From the NCBI GenBank assembly GCA_002731735.1, contig PCCM01000137.1, positions 1 through 10,986 on the forward strand: DNA of 10,986 nucleotides. The letters run 5' to 3'. Under the pieces are notes generated by a model. That model made no database searches and was not told the origin of the DNA. It worked only from the letters and a program-made list of their open reading frames with translations. A program made the translations under genes and the position numbers. This DNA is from Gemmatimonadota bacterium. GTDB lineage: Bacteria > Gemmatimonadota > Gemmatimonadetes > Longimicrobiales > Gaopeijiaceae. Positions 1 to 6,945 of the stretch are shown here, one piece after another (positions within the stretch are counted from its first letter, which is position 1; each line of letters starts with the position of its first letter).

Positions 1-768
1 CCCGTCATGGGCATCTTCCAGGATCCGGATCAGCTTGACGTAGATGGTCGGCACCCCCATGAAGACCGAATACTCCTTATCGGCCACGCGCTCCAGGATC
101 GCCTGTGCATCGAACGACTCGAAACAGTCCACCCTGGCCCCCGACCACAAGGCGCAGCTCAGCACATTGACGATCCCGTGAACATGATGAAGCGGCAGAA
201 ATAGTGGAATCGAATCTTCCGATAGCCAGCCCCAGGCTTCTACCAGCGTCGTGATCTGGGCCTGGATGTTCTCGTGCGTGCTCACCACACCTTTGGGCTT
301 GCTGGTCGTGCCGCTGGTGTAGAGGATCATCGCCCGCCTCTGTGGGTCCAGCTCTGGTAACGGCACGGACTGCCCCGATGAGATCTGCTCGACGGTGAGT
401 AGTGGCTTCGAAAGCCGATCACAAAGTGGCCTGAGCTTTTCGACCGAGTCCTCGGGTACGATGATTCGATCGACCTGGGCATCGGTGATCACATGTTCGA
501 GCTCGGGGTCCGCCGCGGACAAGCTCAGTGGCACGGCGACGCCACCGGCTCTCCAGATGCCCCACTGGACAGCAGCGTACTCAAAGCTCGCCGGGATGAG
601 AAAGGCGACTCGCTCTTCACCTAAGTCGGCCGACCCGTCGAGCAGACTGGCGGCTATGCCCTCCGATACGGAGAGCAGCGAGTCGTACGAGTGATCGTGA
701 CCATTTGAGGTCACGGCGACCCGTGCCCCGAAACTCTGCGCGCGCCGAACCTGTTCAAGTTCAGGCAT
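1..768 (-). CDS. matB: Malonyl-CoA synthetase, ACSF3/MatB-like (AMP-forming acyl-CoA synthetase), N-terminal 256 residues, partial
   Basis: The reading frame runs from ATG at 768 off the left edge, so the C-terminal half is missing. It is an ANL-superfamily adenylating enzyme, expected to form malonyl-CoA from malonate, ATP and CoA in the cytoplasm. The P-loop motif A3 is at residues 149-161 (LYTSGTTSKPKGV), with Ser in place of the commoner second Gly, which the family pattern allows. The following LPLHHVHGIVN (191-201) and GVPTIYVKL (238-246) closely match human ACSF3 as I remember it, more closely than generic acyl-CoA ligases. Location directly after the malonate transporter genes madL and madM supports malonate as substrate. 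The start is chosen because an AGGAG (CTCCT at 780-784 on the plus strand) lies 11 bases upstream and no other start exists before the in-frame stop at 814-816. Another short-chain carboxylate cannot be excluded, because specificity residues may lie in the missing half. Confidence 0.85.
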   Translation of the reverse strand, partial: MPELEQVRRAQSFGARVAVTSNGHDHSYDSLLSVSEGIAASLLDGSADLGEERVAFLIPASFEYAAVQWGIWRAGGVAVPLSLSAADPELEHVITDAQVDRIIVPEDSVEKLRPLCDRLSKPLLTVEQISSGQSVPLPELDPQRRAMILYTSGTTSKPKGVVSTHENIQAQITTLVEAWGWLSEDSIPLFLPLHHVHGIVNVLSCALWSGARVDCFESFDAQAILERVADKEYSVFMGVPTIYVKLIRILEDAHDG

Positions 769-832
769 GCCTTGGGTATCTCCTGGAAGGCAGTTGAAGA
801 TGATCCAGCGGCGTCATGTCGGACAGAAGCGG

Positions 833-1606
833 TTAGCCCATGATCGCCCTGATGGCCACAAAAATCACCGAAGGGCCCAGTAGGGCACCCAAGCCAGTAT
901 AGAAGGTCGCGGTCATCGCGCCATACGGGACCAGACGTTCGTCGGTGGCGGCCAGCCCCCCGGCCACTCCGCTCGTCGTGCCCATGAGGCCACCATAAAT
1001 CATGGCCGAACGCGGATTATTCAATCCGATGAGTGGTGCGACAAACGGTGTCCCAGCCATAACCAACATGGATTTGATGAGCCCCGCGGCAATACTGAGA
1101 GCGATCACATCCGAACTGGCCCCAATGGCTGCGCCGGTAACGGGCCCCACGATGTACGTTGCCGCACCGCCGCCTATCGTGGTCATACTCACGGCATCGG
1201 TATAGCCGAAAGCGTAGGCAACCGCCGCGCCGATCCCAAACGACACGAACACGCCGGCAAAAAGAGAGATGACCCCAGCCGCTCCGGCACGCGCCAACTC
1301 CCGTGTATTCACTCCGAAAGCGGTGGCGATAATCGCGAAGTCCCGAAGCATGCCGCCGCCCATCAATCCGATACCAGCCAACACCTCGATGTCGGCGATG
1401 CCGCGGCTCCCCCCAGTAACGACACCGCCAACATATGCCGCCAGCAAGCCGAGCATGATGGCGATAGCCGACCCGTGAAGCTTCCCTTTGGTCAGGCGCG
1501 CGGACAGCTGATAGGACACCCACACCGTGATCCCCACGATGGCGAAGGCAGTGATCAGGCCATATCGACTCATTACGTCCGCCACGAGATCCATGACCTC
1601 AGTCAT
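833..1606 (-). CDS. madM: Malonate transporter subunit MadM
   Basis: The product is a 257-residue, very hydrophobic, glycine- and alanine-rich integral membrane protein with several predicted helices. It resembles MadM, the larger subunit of the MadL-MadM malonate:Na+ symporter first described in Malonomonas rubra; sequence blocks such as GGGAATYIVGPVTGAAIG and GLMGTTSGVAGGLAATDERL fit that family. MadM and MadL are known to be jointly required for malonate uptake. The ATG at 1606 overlaps the madL stop in an ATGA arrangement, which implies translational coupling and a fixed subunit ratio. The gene ends at TAA (833-835), 64 bases before the ACSF3-like synthetase on the same strand. The length is typical for the family. 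The family call is recognition from memory, strengthened by the paired MadL. Confidence 0.88.
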   Translation of the reverse strand: MTEVMDLVADVMSRYGLITAFAIVGITVWVSYQLSARLTKGKLHGSAIAIMLGLLAAYVGGVVTGGSRGIADIEVLAGIGLMGGGMLRDFAIIATAFGVNTRELARAGAAGVISLFAGVFVSFGIGAAVAYAFGYTDAVSMTTIGGGAATYIVGPVTGAAIGASSDVIALSIAAGLIKSMLVMAGTPFVAPLIGLNNPRSAMIYGGLMGTTSGVAGGLAATDERLVPYGAMTATFYTGLGALLGPSVIFVAIRAIMG

Positions 1607-2034
1607 GCGCTCTGCTCGACATCTGTGTCGGGCACCGGCGGCGGTGGCTGGCCGCCGACGGGCTCCAACGGCGGCGGCGGTTCACCGCCGATGCGACTGA
1701 GTACCGGTACCAGGGCACAGCTGACGGCAACGGCAAGGACTCCGGCAAGCACGGCAGCGGTCCCGCCTCTTACCGCAGCCACCGCGTTCTGGCTAGCCGC
1801 CATCGCCACAACTACCGGGATGTAGATTCCACTCCAGAAAGTGATGCCCGACTGGGAGATGGGGCGGAGGCGACCGCTGGCCTGCCCTTTGGCGGCAACC
1901 GCGATCAAGAGCAACATGGAGATACCGACACCGCCGACATTGGCGTCGATGCCAATCAGCAGCCCGATCAGCTCCCCTATGAGCGCGCCGACCAGCATGC
2001 ACCCCGCGAGCAGTGCTACGCCGTATATCACCAC
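1603..2034 (-). CDS. madL: Malonate transporter subunit MadL, with proline-rich C-terminal tail
   Basis: This is the small membrane subunit of the MadLM malonate:Na+ symporter. The product begins (M/V)VIYGVALLAGCMLVGALIG and contains IDANVGGVGISMLLLI (residues 29-44) and IYIPVVVAMAASQN (70-83), all typical of MadL, with about four membrane segments. The start is uncertain. GTG at 2034 gives 143 residues and begins where MadL homologues begin; GTG at 2031 is equivalent. The longest frame begins at GTG 2094 (163 residues), but its extra basic N-terminus lies mostly over the end of nfuA and does not look like MadL. No strong Shine-Dalgarno is visible for any of them. Residues 116-143 form an unusual tail with two PPPP runs. 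The stop overlaps the madM ATG. Confidence 0.87.
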   Translation of the reverse strand: MVIYGVALLAGCMLVGALIGELIGLLIGIDANVGGVGISMLLLIAVAAKGQASGRLRPISQSGITFWSGIYIPVVVAMAASQNAVAAVRGGTAAVLAGVLAVAVSCALVPVLSRIGGEPPPPLEPVGGQPPPPVPDTDVEQSA

Positions 2035-2059
2035 GGGTGGTAGGGGGCCACCAGGACGT

Positions 2060-2653
2060 TTAGACCGTCGGCCCCTCGAAGAAGGGATTCTCACCCGACG
2101 CGTGGTCGGTCACGTCGTGGATGACCGTTACCTCGGGCACCGCTTGGCGGACCATACGCTCGACTCCCTGGCGGAGTGTCATGCGTGACATGGCGCAGCC
2201 TTGGCACCCTCCGCCCATCTCCAGGTAGATCTCGGTGTCTTCGACGCCGACCAGCGTGATGGTGCCTCCGTGCGAGGCGATGGCCGGATTGATCTCCGTG
2301 TCGAGGACGGTTTTTACCCGTTCGGCGAATGACCCCTCCAAGGTTGGTGGGGCGGGCTTAGCAGCCTCCGCCAGCTTTACCTCGAAGCCACTTTCATTCA
2401 CGCGCTGGACGAAATCCACGGTCGCTCCCTCGAGGCGGGGCATGGACTCCTCCTGGACGACGATCGTCAACTCGCCCACATCCACCTCTTGTTCGCTCTC
2501 ACGAATGTCGTCCGGTCCGACGAGCGTGAGCTCGAAGTCGGGCGCCAAAGGTGTGCCGCCGGAAATTCCGATCCGCAGGGCCGTGAACTCACCGTCACCC
2601 GAGTCCATATAACCGCGAACCACTTCGAGCGCTTTATCTGTCAGCGTTATCAT
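2060..2653 (-). CDS. nfuA: NfuA-type Fe-S cluster carrier protein (degenerate A-type domain plus NifU C-terminal domain)
   Basis: The 197-residue product has the two-domain layout of E. coli NfuA (about 191 residues). Residues 1-95 resemble an IscA/HesB-like domain without any cysteine, as in the degenerate scaffold of NfuA. Residues about 107-180 form the NifU domain, with the cluster-ligating CxxC at C150/C153 in GGGCQGCAMS. It would receive a [4Fe-4S] cluster and pass it to apo-proteins in the cytoplasm. The start is ATG at 2653, because an AGGAG (plus-strand CTCCT 2661-2665) sits 7 bases upstream and the homology begins there. The frame is open to 2779, but the extra Arg-rich N-terminus is not NfuA-like. 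It is the first gene of the minus-strand block, 25 bases before madL if that starts at 2034, and diverges from glyS. Confidence 0.9.
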   Translation of the reverse strand: MITLTDKALEVVRGYMDSGDGEFTALRIGISGGTPLAPDFELTLVGPDDIRESEQEVDVGELTIVVQEESMPRLEGATVDFVQRVNESGFEVKLAEAAKPAPPTLEGSFAERVKTVLDTEINPAIASHGGTITLVGVEDTEIYLEMGGGCQGCAMSRMTLRQGVERMVRQAVPEVTVIHDVTDHASGENPFFEGPTV

Positions 2654-2822
2654 CGAAACACTCCTGAGAACACAACGTCCGAGCTTCGGGCGCGTATACC
2701 CGCTTTCCCTTCTCGGGGTTCTTTCTTCGTCAGCCCTCTTGATCGGTTGATGCGGCGGGCGCGCTGATCTAGCTTCCATCGCTTCGATTCACCGCGACAC
2801 TCCAACTCCCTGGACGACCACG
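2654..2822. promoter_or_regulatory. Divergent intergenic region between nfuA and glyS
   Basis: This 169-base gap separates two divergently transcribed genes, so it should hold promoters in both directions. No convincing -35/-10 pair could be picked by eye. A TTGATG near 2746 followed 17 bases later by TAGCTT is a weak candidate for glyS, and a GTATAC near 2695 is a weak -10 candidate for nfuA. No T-box leader is visible, and the gap is short for one. Confidence 0.4.
2661..2665 (-). promoter_or_regulatory. Shine-Dalgarno of nfuA
   Basis: On the minus strand AGGAG ends 7 bases before ATG 2653. This decides in favour of the shorter NfuA reading over the open frame extending to 2779. Confidence 0.75.
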
Positions 2823-4154
2823 ATGGCTGAAAGTTCTGTGATGGACAAGCTCACGTCCTTGGCCAAGCGCCGTGGCTTCATCTTTCAGTCGTCCGAGATC
2901 TACGGGGGAACCGGGTCAGTGTGGGACTATGGTCCGCTAGGCATCGAACTGAAGCGCAACGTCAAGGAGCGTTGGTGGAGCACGATGGTGCACCAGCGTG
3001 ACGACGTTGAAGGCCTCGACGCGTCGATTCTGATGAATCCCAAGGTTTGGGAAGCCTCGGGGCATGTGGACGGCTTCACGGACCCTCTCGTGGAGTGCGG
3101 TAGCTGCCACCGGCGCTTCCGGGCGGATCTCCCTGAGGTTGCAGGAGGCCAGTGTCCCACTTGCGGGACCAAGGACACGTTCGGTGAACCGCGCCTCTTC
3201 AACCTCATGTTCAAGACGTTCATGGGCCCGGTGGAGGAGGACGCGTCGGTGATCTACCTGCGGCCCGAGACGGCGCAGGGCTCTTACGTGAACTTCCTGA
3301 ACGTTCAAACGTCGGCGCGCCAGAAGATCCCGTTTGGAATCGCACAGATCGGGAAGGCGTTCCGGAACGAGATCACGCCTGGAAACTTCATCTTCCGGAC
3401 GCGGGAGTTCGAGCAGATGGAGCTCCAGTTCTTCGTGGAACCGGGGACGGACGACGAATGGTTCGACTACTGGATGAACGCCCGTATGGAGTGGCATCTC
3501 TCGCTCGGGATTCGCAAAGAGAAGCTTCGTTTCCACGAGCACGGACCCGACGAACTCGCCCACTACGCCAAGAAGGCGTTCGACATCGAGTACGAGCATC
3601 CCTTCGGGTGGACGGAGCTCGAGGGAATTCACAACCGGACCGACTTCGACCTCGGACGGCACCAGGAGTTCTCGGGCAAGCGCCTCGAGTACATCGATAC
3701 GGCGGCGGGGAAGCGTTTCCTGCCCTACGTGGTCGAGACGGCGGTGGGGGTGGACCGCACGGTCCTGGTGGCGCTGGTCGACGCCTACACCGAGGGGGAG
3801 GTTAACGGGGAAGAGCGGGTGCTCCTCAAGCTCGCTCCGGGTCTCGCGCCCTTGAAGGCTGCCGTATTTCCTCTGGTCAAGAAGGATGGACTGCCGGAGA
3901 TCGCCCAGAAGCTGGACGCCGATCTGAGGTCCCGTTCGATCCCCTCGTTTTACGATGCGGCGGGCTCCATCGGTCGGCGCTACCGGCGCCAAGACGAGGC
4001 CGGCACGCCCTGGTGCATCACCGTGGACGGGCAGACCTCCGAAGACGGCACGGTCACGATCCGGGATCGGGACACATTAGAGCAGGTGCGCGTCGGCGCC
4101 GAGTCTGTGCCGGGCTGGATCCAGGAGCGGTTGGCCGGGGAATCCGTCACCTGA
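2823..4154 (+). CDS. glyS: Glycyl-tRNA synthetase, alpha2 homodimeric class II type
   Basis: This cytoplasmic enzyme charges tRNA-Gly with glycine. The 443-residue chain aligns end to end with Thermus-type GlyRS as I remember it. The N-terminal KRRGFIFQSSEIYGG and DYGPLGIELK contain motif 1 elements. Motif 2 is FRNEITPGNFIFRTREFEQME (180-200), and motif 3 is GVDRTVLVALVDAY (309-322). The anticodon-binding domain runs from about 343 to the end, with GSIGRRYRRQDEAGTPWCITVD. Residues 92, 95, 111 and 114 form two CxxC pairs (CGSC and CPTC) in the insertion before the RLFNLMF block, a likely zinc site found in many but not all bacterial members. The start is ATG 2823 with only a weak GGA 8 bases upstream. 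ATG 2841 is possible, but the upstream AESS fits the family. It is the first gene of the plus-strand block. Confidence 0.95.
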   Translation: MAESSVMDKLTSLAKRRGFIFQSSEIYGGTGSVWDYGPLGIELKRNVKERWWSTMVHQRDDVEGLDASILMNPKVWEASGHVDGFTDPLVECGSCHRRFRADLPEVAGGQCPTCGTKDTFGEPRLFNLMFKTFMGPVEEDASVIYLRPETAQGSYVNFLNVQTSARQKIPFGIAQIGKAFRNEITPGNFIFRTREFEQMELQFFVEPGTDDEWFDYWMNARMEWHLSLGIRKEKLRFHEHGPDELAHYAKKAFDIEYEHPFGWTELEGIHNRTDFDLGRHQEFSGKRLEYIDTAAGKRFLPYVVETAVGVDRTVLVALVDAYTEGEVNGEERVLLKLAPGLAPLKAAVFPLVKKDGLPEIAQKLDADLRSRSIPSFYDAAGSIGRRYRRQDEAGTPWCITVDGQTSEDGTVTIRDRDTLEQVRVGAESVPGWIQERLAGESVT

Positions 4155-4157
4155 GTC

Positions 4158-4163
4158 AGGAGG
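4158..4163 (+). promoter_or_regulatory. Shine-Dalgarno deciding the TTG start of the NSS transporter
   Basis: A perfect AGGAGG lies just after the glyS stop, 5 bases before TTG 4169. It supports a non-ATG start that gives the expected NSS N-terminus. Confidence 0.8.
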
Positions 4164-4168
4164 CCTGA

Positions 4169-5626
4169 TTGTCGTCGACAGTCTTCAGTTCACGCTGGGG
4201 CATGCTCCTGGCGATGCTCGGCATGGCCGTGGGCACCGGGAATATCTGGCGTTTTCCGCGGATCGCCGCATCCAATGGCGGAGGCTCGTTCCTCGTGGCG
4301 TGGGCGGTGTTCCTGCTTCTCTGGTCCGTTCCACTCCTGATCCTCGAATTCGGAATGGGGAAGGCGACACGTTCCGGGGCCATCGGATCGTTCGTGACGA
4401 TGATCGGTCCAGGATTCGCCTGGATGGGGGCTTGGGTGGCCTTCGTCGCGACCGCCATCATGTTCTATTACAGCGTGGTGATGGGTTGGACCATCCGTTT
4501 CTTCCTGGCCTCGGTCAGCGGCGCCGTCCCCTCGGCCGTACCGGAAGCCTTCTGGGAGGGATACGCGGGCACTCCGGCGGCGCTGGTGACCCACGTCGTG
4601 GCCATGGGCATGGGACTCTTCGTCGTGTCGAAGGGTGTGAAGGGCATCGAGACGGCAGCCAAGTTCCTGATTCCCAGTCTCATTCTCCTCGTGATCCTCC
4701 TCACGATCCGGGCGATCACGCTCCCCGGGGCGACGGAGGGACTCGCGTTCCTGTTCACGCCGCATCTGGCGGACCTGGCAGACTCCGGGATCTGGCTGGA
4801 AGCGCTGACCCAGAACGCGTGGGACACCGGCGCTGGCTGGGGATTGGTGCTCACCTACGCGATCTACATGAGGAGCCGGGAGGACACGGCGCTCAACGCC
4901 TTCGTCATCGGCTTCGGCAACAATGCCATGTCACTCCTCGCTGGCATCATGGTGCTGTGCACCGTGTTCGCGGTGATGCCCGACGCGGCCGACCAGATCG
5001 TTGGGGCTGGCAACGAAGGTTTGACCTTCATCTGGGTGCCCCAGCTCTTCGGTCAGATTCCTGGCGGCCGGTTCTTCATGTCCCTGTTCTTCTTGGCACT
5101 GGTGTTCGCCGCCTGGACGTCCCTCGTGGCGATGATCGAGCTAGCCAGTCGGATCTTGATCGATCTTGGCCTCACGCGCGGACGGGCGATCGCGATCGTC
5201 GGCATAGCCGGCATCACTTTTGGGGCGCCCAGCGCGCTCAATTGGACGGACACACCGGGCGCCGGTCCCTTCTTCGCCAATCAGGACTGGGTGTGGGGTG
5301 TGGGCTTGATGCTCTCCGGTTTCTTCTTCGCATTCGCGGTGCTCAAGTACGGCGTGACGGAGTGGCGAGCGAAGTACATCAACACCGGGAACTCGGACAT
5401 CCACGTCGGGGCTTGGTGGGACTGGAGCATTCGCCTGGTGATCGTGGAGTCGGTGGCGCTCATGGGATGGTGGTTGTATCAGGCCAGAGGTGATTCGTTC
5501 GAAGCGACTTGGACGCTCTTCTCACCGTTCAACATCGGAACGGTCCTGATTCAGTTCGCGATCGCCATCGCGGCCTTCTTGCTGCTCAATGGCTGGTTGG
5601 CCCGGAAACTTTCGACCCCGAAATAG
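4169..5626 (+). CDS. Sodium-dependent neurotransmitter:sodium symporter (NSS/SNF) family transporter
   Basis: The 485-residue inner-membrane protein has about 11-12 hydrophobic segments and is probably a Na+-driven amino acid importer. Helix 1 carries the NSS signature GMAVGTGNIWRFP (18-30), with the unwound GxG and Asn25 equivalent to the LeuT Na1-site Asn27. NGGGSF (36-41) and the Glu60 of helix 2 are also typical. The LeuT Asn21 position is Met19 here and Leu25 is Thr23, so the substrate probably differs from LeuT; it cannot be named. The TTG start is chosen from the perfect AGGAGG 5 bases upstream. It starts 14 bases after glyS and ends 6 bases before nth, so all are probably co-transcribed. 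A MetS-like small subunit gene lies downstream at 7328-7438, which would fit a MetP-type transporter. Confidence 0.93.
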   Translation: MSSTVFSSRWGMLLAMLGMAVGTGNIWRFPRIAASNGGGSFLVAWAVFLLLWSVPLLILEFGMGKATRSGAIGSFVTMIGPGFAWMGAWVAFVATAIMFYYSVVMGWTIRFFLASVSGAVPSAVPEAFWEGYAGTPAALVTHVVAMGMGLFVVSKGVKGIETAAKFLIPSLILLVILLTIRAITLPGATEGLAFLFTPHLADLADSGIWLEALTQNAWDTGAGWGLVLTYAIYMRSREDTALNAFVIGFGNNAMSLLAGIMVLCTVFAVMPDAADQIVGAGNEGLTFIWVPQLFGQIPGGRFFMSLFFLALVFAAWTSLVAMIELASRILIDLGLTRGRAIAIVGIAGITFGAPSALNWTDTPGAGPFFANQDWVWGVGLMLSGFFFAFAVLKYGVTEWRAKYINTGNSDIHVGAWWDWSIRLVIVESVALMGWWLYQARGDSFEATWTLFSPFNIGTVLIQFAIAIAAFLLLNGWLARKLSTPK

Positions 5627-5632
5627 AGGACC

Positions 5633-6283
5633 ATGGCAAGGGAATCGAAGGGCGCCAGGACGAAGCGTGCCGCCGAGGTATTCGAGCTGCTGGCGGAGGA
5701 GTACCCTGACGCTCATTGCGCCCTGGTGCATACCGACGCCCATCAACTGGGGGTCGCGACGATCCTTTCCGCACAGACGACCGACGTGCGAGTGAACATG
5801 GTCACACCAACCCTCTTCGAGAGGTACCCGACGCCCGCCCACCTTGCCGAAGCCCGGCCGGAGGATGTGGAGGAGATCATCCGCTCCACCGGGTTCTACC
5901 GAAACAAAACGAAGAATATCATCGGTTTTGCGCAGGGCGTCACCGAACTACACGGTGGTGAGGTTCCCCGCACGATGAAGGAGCTGACGGAGCTGCCGGG
6001 TGTGGGGCGGAAGACCGCGAACGTAGTCTTGGGGAACGCATTCGGAATCGACGAGGGTGTCGTCGTCGACACCCACGTGAAACGACTCTCAACGCTCCTC
6101 TCTTTCAGCAACGAGAAGACCCCCGAGAAGGTGGAGGGAGACCTCATGGCGCTGTTCCCGATGGGGCGTTGGACCTTGTTGTCCCACTTGCTGATATTCC
6201 ACGGGCGCCAGGTTTGTATTGCGAGACGGCCGAGGTGCGAGGCGTGTGTGATGTCCCATCTGTGTCCCTCCTCGAGGGTCTGA
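5633..6283 (+). CDS. nth: Endonuclease III (DNA glycosylase/AP lyase)
   Basis: The enzyme removes oxidised pyrimidines from DNA and cleaves the abasic strand in base excision repair. The 216-residue product has the usual length. Visible marks are LSAQTTDVRVN (45-55), the helix-hairpin-helix LPGVGRKTANVVL (121-133) with the catalytic Lys127, and the catalytic Asp146 in VDTHVKRL. The C-terminal [4Fe-4S] motif C-x6-C-x2-C-x5-C is intact at Cys195, 202, 205 and 211. ATG 5633 follows the transporter stop by 6 bases; AGAGGA overlaps that stop and serves as a close ribosome site. A Fe-S enzyme in a window that also encodes the Fe-S carrier NfuA is worth noting, but a direct link is only inference. 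Confidence 0.96.
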   Translation: MARESKGARTKRAAEVFELLAEEYPDAHCALVHTDAHQLGVATILSAQTTDVRVNMVTPTLFERYPTPAHLAEARPEDVEEIIRSTGFYRNKTKNIIGFAQGVTELHGGEVPRTMKELTELPGVGRKTANVVLGNAFGIDEGVVVDTHVKRLSTLLSFSNEKTPEKVEGDLMALFPMGRWTLLSHLLIFHGRQVCIARRPRCEACVMSHLCPSSRV

Positions 6284-6343
6284 CACGACCGGACGACTGT
6301 GTATTCATCGTGGGTGTATTCGCCGAACCAAACGGAGTCGAAC

Positions 6344-6922
6344 ATGAGCGCAGAGATCCCCGACCGAGACTCGGCAGTGGCTCTTCTCGAGAGTTGGGTC
6401 GAAAACGACGGTCTGAGAAAACACATGCTGGCGGTGGAGGCTTCCTGCCGGCACTACGCCCGAATCCACGGTGAGGATGAAGATCTTTGGGGAACGGCAG
6501 GACTCCTCCACGACCTCGATTGGGAGAAGTATCCGGATGAACACCCCCATCGGGGGCTCGCCGATCTGAAGGATCTCGGTTACCCGGAGGCGATTCTCCA
6601 GGCCATTGCCGCCCACGCACCCGAGCGGACGGGTGTGGAGCCAGACGCACTGTTCGATCGGGTCCTCTTTGCTTGCGACGAACTTTCAGGGTTGGTTTAT
6701 GCCTGCTGTCTAGTGAGGCCCAACGGGATCGACGACCTCAAGCCCAAGTCGGTCACCAAGAAGTTGAAGGACAAGTCGTTCGCGGCGGGGGTGAACCGTG
6801 ACGACGTGGCCCGTGGTGTCGGGCTTTTGGGGATCGAACGTAGCGAGCACATACAGAACGTGATCGACGGGATGCGCAACATAGCCGACGTTTTGGGAGT
6901 CCGAGCGGTGGATCGCCCTTAG
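6344..6922 (+). CDS. HD-domain protein, putative metal-dependent phosphohydrolase
   Basis: The 192-residue soluble protein has HD-superfamily metal-binding residues: His27 (LRKHMLAVEA), His56-Asp57 (GLLHDLDWE), His91 (AIAAHAPE) and probably Asp112 (FACDELSG). The later blocks ALVRP-like (CCLVRPNGIDDLKPKSV) and KDKSFAAGV belong to a widespread bacterial HD family of about 190 residues whose function is, to my knowledge, not established; some members are annotated as HDIG proteins or hydrolases. The start is ATG 6344, with GGAG 6 bases upstream (6334-6337); an earlier in-frame GTG at 6299 lacks such a site and adds an unconserved stretch. It is the last gene of the glyS-NSS-nth block, and its TAG stop lies inside a perfect palindrome. 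Confidence 0.87.
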   Translation: MSAEIPDRDSAVALLESWVENDGLRKHMLAVEASCRHYARIHGEDEDLWGTAGLLHDLDWEKYPDEHPHRGLADLKDLGYPEAILQAIAAHAPERTGVEPDALFDRVLFACDELSGLVYACCLVRPNGIDDLKPKSVTKKLKDKSFAAGVNRDDVARGVGLLGIERSEHIQNVIDGMRNIADVLGVRAVDRP

Positions 6923-6938
6923 GAGGATCTCCTAAGGG
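6916..6938 (+). other. Perfect 10-bp inverted repeat over the HD gene stop codon
   Basis: CCCTTAGGAG (6916-6925) pairs with CTCCTAAGGG (6929-6938) around a 3-base loop. The TAG stop (6920-6922) is in the left arm. No uninterrupted T-run follows (TAGATATTTG), so it is at best an imperfect intrinsic terminator. It could instead protect the 3' end of the mRNA or act as a palindromic DNA site. Confidence 0.6.
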
Positions 6939-6945
6939 TAGATAT

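Noticed and set aside
2035..2094. Longer MadL from GTG 2094
   Set aside because: The extra 20 residues are basic, mostly overlap nfuA and do not match MadL, which normally begins at the IYGVALLAG block. It remains possible.
2654..2779. N-terminal extension of nfuA up to 2779
   Set aside because: The added residues are Arg/Pro-rich and not NfuA-like, while ATG 2653 has an AGGAG at ideal spacing.
2654..2822. T-box or glycine riboswitch before glyS
   Set aside because: The gap is too short for a typical T-box and no specifier-loop, T-box core or terminator/anti-terminator pair could be found.
2937..3992. A 351-codon open frame on the minus strand opposite glyS
   Set aside because: It lies wholly opposite a certain GlyRS gene; the product is Arg/Glu/Val-rich low-complexity sequence typical of antisense frames in GC-rich coding DNA.
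4300..5493. A 397-codon plus-strand frame inside the NSS transporter gene
   Set aside because: It is an out-of-frame shadow with Arg/His/Gly-rich composition; the transporter frame has clear family motifs throughout.
6299..6321. Direct repeat GTGTATTC at 6299-6306 and 6314-6321 before the HD gene
   Set aside because: Eight bases twice in a short gap is close to chance level, and no third copy or partner site was seen.
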